DNA from: a virus
Virus record (IMG/VR): IMGVR_UViG_3300027851_000097
Location: 1 to 29,265 of that record
Length of the DNA stretch: 29,265 bases
Reading direction: 5' to 3' (one strand)
The position numbers and the translations under genes were made by a program. The stretch's first letter is position 1. The number at the start of each line of letters is the position of its first letter. A model generated the notes under the pieces. The model worked only from the letters and a program-made list of their open reading frames with translations. It was not told where the DNA came from and searched no databases. Of the stretch, positions 6,160-12,974 are shown one piece after another.

Positions 6160-7823
6160 TGGCAGACACCAACCGCACCAAGATGATGCGCCGATGGTCG
6201 GCGCTGCAGAACGAGCGTTCAAGCTGGCTGTCGCACTGGAAAGAGATCAGCGACAACCTGCTTCCACGCTCCGGGCGCTTCTTCCTGTCCGACCGAAACA
6301 AGGGCGAGAAGCGGCACAACGCCATCTATGACAGCTCTGGCACCATGGCGCTGCGCATCCTTGGCGCTGGACTGATGGCAGGGGCAACCAGCCCGGCCCG
6401 CCCATGGCATAGGCTGACCACCAGCGACCCGGAGCTGGACGAATCGGCGGCCGTCAAGCAGTGGCTTTCTGACGTTCGGGATCAGCAGATCGCCATCTTC
6501 GCGCGCTCCAACACCTACCGGGCGCTGCACACCATGTACGAAGAGCTTGGCGCGTTCGGCACGGGCGCGAGCATCATCGTCCCGCACTTCAAGAACGTGA
6601 TCCACCACCACGCGCAGACGGCCGGGCAGTACTGCATCGCCGAGAACGCCGAGGGCCAGGTCAACACGATCTACCGCGAAACCTCCATGAGCGTGGTGCA
6701 GTTGGTGCGCGAGTTCGGCTACCAGAAGTGCAGTGAGACCGTACGCCGCATGTTCGACGCCGGAAATCTTGATGCGTTCGTCCCGATCTATCACGCCATC
6801 GAGCCGCGTGCAGACCGCGACCTGAGCAAGCGCGACGACGTGAACATGCCGTTCCGCTCGTGCTACTTCGAAGCTGGTGGCAACGGTGACGACACCCTGC
6901 GTGAATCCGGCTACAAGGAATTCATCGCCATCTGCCCGCGCTGGGCCGTGTCCGGAGGTGATGTGTACGGCCACAGCCCGGCCATGGAAGCGCTGGGCGA
7001 CATCAAGCAGCTGCAGCACGAGCAGAAGCGCAAGGCGCAGGGTATCGACTACCAGACGAACCCACCGCTGCAGGCCCCAACGTCAGCCAAGAGCGCCGGC
7101 ATCAACCGGCTTCCCGGTGGAATCACCTACGTGGACCCGGCCAATCCGAACGGTGGAGTTCGCACAGCCTTCGAAACGAACCTGAACCTGAACTACCTGC
7201 TGGAAGACATCCGGGACGTGCGCGACCGCATCCGCTCCGTGTTCCATGCGGACATGTTCCTGATGATCAGCAGCGCCAACAAGAACGGCATGACCGCTAC
7301 CGAGGTTGCAGAGCGCCACGAGGAAAAGCTGTTGATGATCGGCCCGACCCTGGAGCGTCTGCACAACGAGATGCTTGCTCCGCTGATCGAAATGACGTTC
7401 GCGCGCCAGATCGAGGCCGGCACAGTTCCACCTCCGCCTCCTGAGATCGAGGGCAAAGAGTTGTCCATCGAGTTCGTGTCCATGCTGGCGCAGGCTCAAA
7501 AGGCCGTGGCAACCAACAGCATCGATCGCTTTGTCGGCAACCTCGGCGCCGTGGCGCAGTACAAGCCCGACGTGCTCGACAAGTTCGACTCCGACAAGTG
7601 GGCCGACCGATACGCCGACGCGCTTGGCATCGACCCCGAGCTGATCGTGCCGGGCGAACAGGTCGCTCTGATCCGCCAGGCGCGTGCGCAACAGATGGCC
7701 CAGCAGCAGCAGAACGAGCAGGCAGCACAAGCCGCCGACGCAGCCGCCAAGCTGGGCCGCGTGAACACGTCACAACCCAACCTGCTGACAGATGCCACGG
7801 CGGCATTCAGCGGCTACAACTGA
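6159..7823 (+). CDS. Portal / head-tail connector protein, 554 aa
   Basis: Forms the twelve-part ring at one capsid vertex through which DNA enters and leaves, and to which the tail attaches. Recognised as the T7-like head-to-tail connecting family (Pfam PF12236) by the start R-x-x-x-L-x-x-E-R-S-S-W, the 'G-A-G-L-M-A-G-A-T-S-P-A-R-P-W' block, the 'T-G-A-S-I-I' block and the 'N-G-M-T-A-T-E-V' helix near residue 375. Length fits the family. The C-terminal ~40 residues are Gln/Ala-rich, probably the barrel or a tail. ATG at 6159 is used (TGATG overlap); GTG at 6156 would add one residue. Confidence 0.9.
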   Translation: MADTNRTKMMRRWSALQNERSSWLSHWKEISDNLLPRSGRFFLSDRNKGEKRHNAIYDSSGTMALRILGAGLMAGATSPARPWHRLTTSDPELDESAAVKQWLSDVRDQQIAIFARSNTYRALHTMYEELGAFGTGASIIVPHFKNVIHHHAQTAGQYCIAENAEGQVNTIYRETSMSVVQLVREFGYQKCSETVRRMFDAGNLDAFVPIYHAIEPRADRDLSKRDDVNMPFRSCYFEAGGNGDDTLRESGYKEFIAICPRWAVSGGDVYGHSPAMEALGDIKQLQHEQKRKAQGIDYQTNPPLQAPTSAKSAGINRLPGGITYVDPANPNGGVRTAFETNLNLNYLLEDIRDVRDRIRSVFHADMFLMISSANKNGMTATEVAERHEEKLLMIGPTLERLHNEMLAPLIEMTFARQIEAGTVPPPPPEIEGKELSIEFVSMLAQAQKAVATNSIDRFVGNLGAVAQYKPDVLDKFDSDKWADRYADALGIDPELIVPGEQVALIRQARAQQMAQQQQNEQAAQAADAAAKLGRVNTSQPNLLTDATAAFSGYN

Positions 7824-7832
7824 GGATTCACC

Positions 7833-9419
7833 ATGCCCTACATGAAGAGCGGAACACCGTTCCTGTACGACGACACGACCGGCGACATCATCGGCTTGAA
7901 GGACCAGGATGGAAGCGAGAAGTCGCTGATGACGATGGACGCCGCCGGCGCAATGCAGATCGGCGGAGCTGCTCCGACTGATGAGCAGGTGGCTGCAATC
8001 AATGGGGCACTTGGGGCCGGTGGTGGCGCAAAACCACTACGCACAATTGGTCTGGGGGACAGCAACTGTTTCGGCTATGGAAATTCCCCGTGGTCCAGCT
8101 TCTATGAGTCCGCCGTGTCGAAGTCTGGAGGCAAGCTCGTTGGCGTGAAAAATGCTGGAGTGCCTGGTGAAAATTCTGATGCTATTTCAAAGCGGGTGCT
8201 TACAGATGTAATGCCTTATGCGCCTGATCTTGTTATTGTCCAGATCGGTACGAATGACAACCGTGTTGCATCGGCAATCCTCCCGTACTTGTCGAAAATC
8301 ATCAACACGGTGATTGACTACTCGGAAACCTGCATAGTTCTGGTGTGCTCGACATTCCCAGCGCGAAGCGGGTCCGCCGCTGCCCTGGCGTTGCTTGAGA
8401 GTTCCCTTGTTGCCGAATACAGTTCTTCCCGTGTTCGGTTTTGTGACACAGCCGCTGCACTTTCTGTAGATGGCACCGGCGTATTACGTACTGACTATTC
8501 CAATGACGATGTTCACTTGACGACGGCTGGAGGGGATGCTGCTGGCGCGGCTATTCTTGCCTCAATTGCTGACCTTCTTGTGTCTGTAGAAGTGCCCACG
8601 ACACCCACTGTATCCTCGGCTTCTACGTCGATGTTTTTGGCGAACGGAAATTTCTCCACTGACACAACAGGATGGTCCGCGGATGGAACTGGCGTCTTGA
8701 CTCGTGTCACTGACCAAGATGTTTCTGGTGGAGTTCTGCGAGCAACATTTGGTGTTGGTGGTGGTGGCTTCATTCGCTACACACCCCAAGCCGGTTTCGG
8801 TGTTGCTGCGGCTCAAGGCCGCCGCATGTTTGTAAAAGGAAAAATTCGTGTTGATGGGTCCGGCGCGGAAAGCTACACCGGACAGGCAACTAACTCTGCT
8901 TGGGGGGATTGCTTTACCATATCGAACACACAAGGAACATTCAGCACAAAAAACAACTTCACCGAAATAATCGATTATGGGTGGCGTGATTTTTATGTTG
9001 AATTCGATGTGTCTCAAGCGTCTGCGTATTCGACTGCAGGGCAAATCATCGCCGCAATAGTTAGCCCAACTGGTGGCCCCGTGATTGTTGATGTAGCCGA
9101 AACATATGCCGGAGTGGTAAACATCAAAAGCAAGACCATCGAAGGCCCGCAAAGTGTCAGCGTCAGCGCAAACACGGTGCTGCTGAATCAGCGCATGACT
9201 GCGGTTGATTGCACTGGTGGGGCGCGACAAATCACACTTCCGCCTGTCGGGCTGGCAACCGGGCCGATCGTTGTCATCAAGGCCGATGGCTCGGCCAACG
9301 CTGTCACCGTAGTGCCTGTTTCCGGGACTATCAACGGCGCAGCAAGCATGGTGCTTGCTGCAACGCAGTACGCAAACGCGACTTTCTACCCTATTGGCGC
9401 GAACTGGTTTGCGGCCTAA
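7833..9419 (+). CDS. Virion protein with SGNH/GDSL hydrolase domain, 528 aa
   Basis: Residues 1-45 (M-P-Y-M-K-S-G-T-P-F-L-Y-D then G-D-I-I-G-L-K-D-Q-D-G-S-E) look like a short conserved protein found after the portal in related phages. Residues about 68-245 are an SGNH hydrolase with all blocks: G-D-S-N (Ser77), N-A-G (Gly109), I-G-T-N-D (Asn141), and D-D-V-H (Asp225, His228). Such domains remove acyl or acetyl groups from surface sugars. Residues about 250-410 are beta-rich and 410-528 look like a fibre domain. From about 8030 the DNA is AT-richer with different codon use, suggesting a transferred module. A surface-polysaccharide deacetylase in the virion is likely; the substrate is unknown. 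Confidence 0.8.
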   Translation: MPYMKSGTPFLYDDTTGDIIGLKDQDGSEKSLMTMDAAGAMQIGGAAPTDEQVAAINGALGAGGGAKPLRTIGLGDSNCFGYGNSPWSSFYESAVSKSGGKLVGVKNAGVPGENSDAISKRVLTDVMPYAPDLVIVQIGTNDNRVASAILPYLSKIINTVIDYSETCIVLVCSTFPARSGSAAALALLESSLVAEYSSSRVRFCDTAAALSVDGTGVLRTDYSNDDVHLTTAGGDAAGAAILASIADLLVSVEVPTTPTVSSASTSMFLANGNFSTDTTGWSADGTGVLTRVTDQDVSGGVLRATFGVGGGGFIRYTPQAGFGVAAAQGRRMFVKGKIRVDGSGAESYTGQATNSAWGDCFTISNTQGTFSTKNNFTEIIDYGWRDFYVEFDVSQASAYSTAGQIIAAIVSPTGGPVIVDVAETYAGVVNIKSKTIEGPQSVSVSANTVLLNQRMTAVDCTGGARQITLPPVGLATGPIVVIKADGSANAVTVVPVSGTINGAASMVLAATQYANATFYPIGANWFAA

Positions 9420-9517
9420 CAACCTCGACAGCACAGAAGCCATCCAGCAGTGGCTTTCACCCCGCCGTCTCTGGCGTGCGCGTTACGTGCTGACCCAGCA
9501 ACGCAAGCTTTCCAAAG

Positions 9518-9539
9518 AACCCGCCTTGTGCGGGTTTTT
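9518..9539 (+). terminator. Intrinsic terminator after the SGNH gene
   Basis: Seven-base-pair stem AACCCGC / GCGGGTT (9518-9524 and 9530-9536) with loop CTTGT and a T run to 9539. It lies about 100 bases after the SGNH stop and 20 bases before a promoter-like element, marking a boundary between transcription units. Confidence 0.8.
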
Positions 9540-9557
9540 GCATTCTGAACACAGGTC

Positions 9558-9589
9558 GTGCACATACCGCGATAGCTGTCGCAGAGACT
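9558..9589 (+). promoter_or_regulatory. Late promoter-like element, copy 2
   Basis: GTGCACATA at 9558-9566, 17 bases, then GAGACT at 9584-9589. This hexamer is the most divergent of the four, with G in place of the first T. The GTG start of the Bbp19-like gene begins six bases later and has no Shine-Dalgarno sequence. It lies just after the terminator at 9518-9539. Inferred promoter for the head module. Confidence 0.6.
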
Positions 9590-9595
9590 GCCTCC

Positions 9596-9925
9596 GTGAG
9601 CGAATACGACCCCACCGACGTCCAGGCACAGGAAGCCGCCCGCGAGTCCCAGGACCGCGTTCGAAAGCTGACCAAGGACACCGAAGAGGCCGATTTCAAA
9701 TGGCTCATGGGCAGCAAGCGCGGGCGCCGCATCGTGTGGCGTCTTCTGGAAAAAGCCGGCGTGTTCCGGTCCGTGTTCAACACCAACGCGATGGCAATGT
9801 CATTCGCGGAAGGTCACAGGAACTACGGGCTCCACGCGCTGAACCTGATCCAAGCACTGTGCCCTGAGCTGTTACCCGCTTTGATCAAGGAAAACGCAGA
9901 TGAACGAAACCCTGATGACGACTGA
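9596..9925 (+). CDS. Bbp19-like phage protein, 109 aa
   Basis: Resembles Bbp19 of Bordetella phage BPP-1 and its relatives: 'F-K-W-L-M-G-S-K-R-G-R-R-I-V-W-R-L-L-E-K-A-G-V-F', then 'F-A-E-G-H-R-N', then 'C-P-E-L-L-P-A-L-I-K-E-N'. It is a small, mostly helical protein of unknown role, encoded between the portal and capsid genes. The start is GTG at 9596, six bases after the promoter-like hexamer and without a ribosome-binding site, suggesting leaderless translation. The end overlaps the next gene by 26 bases. Confidence 0.8.
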   Translation: MSEYDPTDVQAQEAARESQDRVRKLTKDTEEADFKWLMGSKRGRRIVWRLLEKAGVFRSVFNTNAMAMSFAEGHRNYGLHALNLIQALCPELLPALIKENADERNPDDD

Positions 9926-10508
9926 AGCCGCAACACCAACTGAAGGCCAAGCCGCGTCGATCCCGGACACCCAAGCCGCTACCGCTGCGGTTGAAGGCGT
10001 CCAACAGCAAGCGCAGCCAGCTCAAGTCGAGCAGCAGCCCGAGGCGCCGCAACTTCCCGAGTCCTACGAGTTCACCGCCCCTGAAGGCGTCGAGCTTCAC
10101 GAGGGCGCCAAGGAAGCCTATGCGGAGATCGCCAAGGACTTGAAGCTGACCCAGGAGCAGGCACAGGCGGCCTTCGAGAAGCTGGCCGCCAAAGGCCATG
10201 CAAACCAGAAGGCTCAACTTGACGCCATCACGAAGGGCTGGGCCGAGCAATCGACAGCTGACCCCGAGTTCGGCGGCGAGAAGCTGCAGGAGAACCTGGT
10301 GGTGGCCAAGAAAGCCTTGGACACCTTCGGCACTCCCGAACTGCGCGCGCTGTTCAACGAGTCCGGACTTGGCAATCACCCCGAGGTGATCCGCTTCATG
10401 GTCCGGGCAGGCAAGGCCGTCAGCGAAGACAAGTTCATCGCTGGCGGTGCATCCAGTCAGTCTCAACAGCAGGTGAATTTCTACCCTGCTTCCAAAATGA
10501 ACCCTTGA
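9900..10508 (+). CDS. Scaffold-like head assembly protein, 202 aa
   Basis: Gene directly before the major capsid gene. The first ~55 residues are Gln/Ala/Pro-rich and disordered. Then comes 'Y-E-F-T-A-P-E-G-V-E-L', a helical part with many Gln and Ala, and 'G-T-P-E-L-R-A-L-F-N-E-S-G-L-G-N-H-P-E-V-I-R-F'. That last block is highly typical of the protein preceding the capsid in many GC-rich podoviruses, usually annotated as scaffold or assembly protein. It would guide capsid assembly and then leave or be cleaved. No protease catalytic motif is seen. ATG at 9900 lies inside the end of the Bbp19-like gene. Confidence 0.75.
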   Translation: MNETLMTTEAATPTEGQAASIPDTQAATAAVEGVQQQAQPAQVEQQPEAPQLPESYEFTAPEGVELHEGAKEAYAEIAKDLKLTQEQAQAAFEKLAAKGHANQKAQLDAITKGWAEQSTADPEFGGEKLQENLVVAKKALDTFGTPELRALFNESGLGNHPEVIRFMVRAGKAVSEDKFIAGGASSQSQQQVNFYPASKMNP

Positions 10509-10521
10509 AGGAGTTTCGAAA

Positions 10522-11520
10522 ATGACCACCCTCGCAGCAACCCACCCCACCCTGTTGGATGTGAAGCAGCGCCTCGACCCGAACGGACAAGTGTCCAAGG
10601 TCATCGAGATGCTGAACCAGACCAACGAAATCCTTGACGATGCCGTCTGGATCGAAGGCAACGAACTGACCGGCCACACCACCAGCGTTCGCACCGGCAT
10701 CCCTGAGCCCACCTGGCGCAAGCTGTACGGCGGCGTTCAGCCCACCAAGTCCACCAGCGTGAAGGTCCGCGAAGGTCTGGGCATGCTGGAGAACTATGCC
10801 GAGGTGGACAAGGCCCTTGCCGACCTGAATGGCAACTCTGCCGCCTGGCGCCTGTCGGAAGAATCCGCCATTGTGGAAGGCTTCGGACAGAAGGTCGCCC
10901 GCTACATGGTGTACGGCAACGAAGCCACGGAACCCGAAGGCTTCACCGGCCTGGCCCCGCGCTTCAACGACCAGTCCGCGGTGAACGGCGAGAACATCCT
11001 GACTTCCGCTGCAACGCCTGACGGAACCGACAACACGTCGCTATGGGTGGTTGGCTGGGGTCCGGACACCTGCCACATGATCTACCCGAAAGGCTCGCAA
11101 GCAGGCCTGCAGATCACAGACAAGGGTCACGTCACCATCGAGAACGTGGACGGCGCCGGTGGCCGCATGGAAGCCTACCGCACTCACTACAAGTGGGACT
11201 GCGGCATGGTGGTCCGTGACTGGCGCTACGTGGTCCGCATCAACTTCGACCTGGAAGACATCGTTGCAGATGGCGCTACCGGCCCTGTTCTGCGCGACAT
11301 GCTGGCAAAAGCGATGCGCCGCATCCCGAGCCTGAACCGCTGCCGCCCGGCCATCTACATGAACCGCGATGCGCTCGACGCATTCGACCTGCAGATGAAC
11401 CGCGACCCCCTGCTGTCCTTCAAGATGCAGGAAGACGCACAAGGCAAGGTGATCACCCGCTTCCGTGGCGTCCCGATTCGCCGGGTCGATCAGATCCTGA
11501 GCACCGAAGCCGGAATTTGA
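10522..11520 (+). CDS. Major capsid protein, 332 aa
   Basis: Forms the icosahedral shell. Recognised as the capsid protein of the BPP-1/Bcep22 group (HK97-like fold) by 'A-T-H-P-T-L-L-D-V', 'D-A-V-W-I-E-G-N-E-L-T-G-H', 'R-T-G-I-P-E-P-T-W-R-K-L-Y-G-G-V', 'G-F-G-Q-K-V-A-R-Y-M-V-Y-G-N' and the C-terminal 'F-R-G-V-P-I-R-R-V-D-Q-I-L'. A strong ribosome-binding site (GAAGGAG, about 10507-10513) precedes the ATG, unlike the promoter-proximal genes. Position after the scaffold-like gene and before the cement gene fits. Confidence 0.92.
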   Translation: MTTLAATHPTLLDVKQRLDPNGQVSKVIEMLNQTNEILDDAVWIEGNELTGHTTSVRTGIPEPTWRKLYGGVQPTKSTSVKVREGLGMLENYAEVDKALADLNGNSAAWRLSEESAIVEGFGQKVARYMVYGNEATEPEGFTGLAPRFNDQSAVNGENILTSAATPDGTDNTSLWVVGWGPDTCHMIYPKGSQAGLQITDKGHVTIENVDGAGGRMEAYRTHYKWDCGMVVRDWRYVVRINFDLEDIVADGATGPVLRDMLAKAMRRIPSLNRCRPAIYMNRDALDAFDLQMNRDPLLSFKMQEDAQGKVITRFRGVPIRRVDQILSTEAGI

Positions 11521-11539
11521 GCCAGAAAGGAAAACCATC

Positions 11540-12034
11540 ATGATTATCGATACCCGCAACCAGTTCGCCGATGCAATTTCGGTCGCCGCCGCAGCTGGCA
11601 CCACCACCGTCATCGGCGATGTCATCGACCTCGATCCGGCATACACCTCGCCGAACACCACCACCAACCTGGAGGGCTCGGACATGTACCTGGTCCTTCA
11701 GACGGACACGGAAGTGATCACGGGCGGCGCAGCTGGAACGATCCAGTTCTTCCTCGTGTCCGACGCTCTGGCCACGCTGGGCGCTGGTGTGGTGGCCGAC
11801 TGCACCACGCATTACGCGACCGCCGCTCTGGTGACTGACGACGCCGCGCTGAACGACTCCCGGCTGAACGCTGGTGGCCTGATCTACTGCGGCAAGTTGC
11901 CCAGCGGAAGCTACGAGCGTTACCTGGGCATCCTGTGCACGGTGGCGACTACGGAAGTGACGGCCGGAAAGATCAACGCCTTCCTGACCAGCGACCCGGC
12001 GCTGTACCGCGCCTACGCTGACAACGTGGCGTAA
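11540..12034 (+). CDS. Capsid cement protein, Bbp16-like, 164 aa
   Basis: Follows the capsid gene with a Shine-Dalgarno sequence (AGAAAGGA). The start M-I-I-D-T-R-N-Q-F-A-D-A, the 'G-D-V-I-D-L' strand, 'D-M-Y-L-V-L-Q-T-D-T' and 'F-F-L-V-S-D' match Bbp16-type cement proteins. In BPP-1 these bind the outside of the shell and stabilise it. The sequence is beta-rich with many Thr and Ala. Family membership is by recognised pattern and gene order. Confidence 0.85.
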   Translation: MIIDTRNQFADAISVAAAAGTTTVIGDVIDLDPAYTSPNTTTNLEGSDMYLVLQTDTEVITGGAAGTIQFFLVSDALATLGAGVVADCTTHYATAALVTDDAALNDSRLNAGGLIYCGKLPSGSYERYLGILCTVATTEVTAGKINAFLTSDPALYRAYADNVA

Positions 12035-12045
12035 GGGGCATCACC

Positions 12046-12303
12046 ATGGCTGAAGAAAAGGTGATCAAGCTGGTGGCCGTCGAGCGCGGCTTCCACGCCA
12101 ACCGCATGGTCGAACCCGGCCAGAGCTTCATGTTCGACTCCGTTGGCGCTGACGGAAAGGAACGCAAGCTTCCAAAGTGGGCGGCCAAGCCGGAAGAGTA
12201 CAAGGCCAAGCCCAAAAAGCCCGTGGCCGGTGACCTGAAGCCCAAGGACGTGCAAGCCGCCGTCAAGCAGAAAGCTGCCGCGTTTTCCGGCGAACAGGCC
12301 TGA
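12046..12303 (+). CDS. Small Lys-rich protein of the head module, 85 aa
   Basis: Eleven bases after the cement gene. The N-terminal half (V-I-K-L-V-A-V-E-R-G-F-H-A-N-R-M-V-E-P-G-Q-S-F) looks like a small beta domain seen in minor phage head proteins. The C-terminal half is a Lys/Ala/Pro-rich tail (K-P-K-K-P-V and similar) that is probably unstructured and could bind nucleic acid or the shell. I cannot assign a function. It is the last gene before the strong terminator at 12327. Confidence 0.7.
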   Translation: MAEEKVIKLVAVERGFHANRMVEPGQSFMFDSVGADGKERKLPKWAAKPEEYKAKPKKPVAGDLKPKDVQAAVKQKAAAFSGEQA

Positions 12304-12326
12304 GTTTTTCGCAGAGCCAGAGACTT

Positions 12327-12354
12327 GCAGGGGCCGCGTGCCCCTGCTTTTTTT
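12327..12354 (+). terminator. Strong intrinsic terminator between head and tail genes
   Basis: Perfect 8-base-pair stem GCAGGGGC / GCCCCTGC (12327-12334 and 12340-12347) with loop CGCGT, followed directly by seven T (12348-12354). The next gene starts only 15 bases later and no promoter-like element lies between, so downstream genes would depend on read-through. The position corresponds to the leaky T-phi terminator of phage T7. Confidence 0.88.
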
Positions 12355-12368
12355 GAGAGGGACGATCA

Positions 12369-12974
12369 ATGGCCTCGGAAGTTGAAGTTTGCAATCTGGC
12401 ACTGGCGCACCTGGGTGATGACGCCACCGTGGCCAGCATCGACCCGCCAGAGGGTTCACCGCAGGCTGAACACTGCGCGCGGTTCTACCCCATCGCCCGT
12501 GACGCCCTGCTGGAAATGCACCCGTGGAGTTTCGCCACACGGAGAATCCAGCTTGCCGAACTTGATGTGTCGTCGTGGTCGTGGGACTACGCCTACGCCT
12601 ACCCGGCGTCGTGCGTGAAGATTCTTTCGGTGCTTCCGTACCAATCGGGATCTGACGATGAAACGCAGCCCTACGAGACCGAGACCGCAGCCGATGGTTC
12701 GCTGATCATCCTGACCAACACCGAATTGGCAACCTGCCGATTCACCATGCGCGTGACCGACACGAACCGGTTCCCGCCGCTGGTGGTGGACGCGCTGGCC
12801 AGGCTGCTGGCGTCCTACCTTGGTGGACCGGTGGTAAAGGGTGAGGCCGGTCGCAAGGCATCGCTGGACCAGTTCAATGCCTTCAACCTGTCGGCATCCC
12901 GTGCCATGATTTCAGACGCGAATCAACGCGATGTGAAGCCGGACCACACGCCAGCCTGGATCGGGAATCGCTGA
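12369..12974 (+). CDS. Tail tubular protein A-like (T7 gp11-type adaptor), 201 aa
   Basis: Start at 12369, preceded by GAGAGGGA. The opening 'V-C-N-L-A-L-A-H-L-G-D', then 'S-P-Q-A-E-H-C-A-R-F-Y-P-I-A-R-D-A-L-L-E-M-H-P-W', is the signature of gp11/adaptor-type tail proteins of short-tailed phages. These form the ring joining the portal to the nozzle. Length is normal. The C-terminus with 'A-W-I-G-N-R' is also usual. Overlaps the next gene at TGATG; both are probably made together in fixed ratio. Confidence 0.85.
   Translation: MASEVEVCNLALAHLGDDATVASIDPPEGSPQAEHCARFYPIARDALLEMHPWSFATRRIQLAELDVSSWSWDYAYAYPASCVKILSVLPYQSGSDDETQPYETETAADGSLIILTNTELATCRFTMRVTDTNRFPPLVVDALARLLASYLGGPVVKGEAGRKASLDQFNAFNLSASRAMISDANQRDVKPDHTPAWIGNR

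Noticed and set aside
11540-12974. A programmed frameshift of tail assembly chaperones
   Set aside because: The genome plan is that of a short-tailed phage without a tape measure gene, and no slippery overlap is seen among the tail genes.
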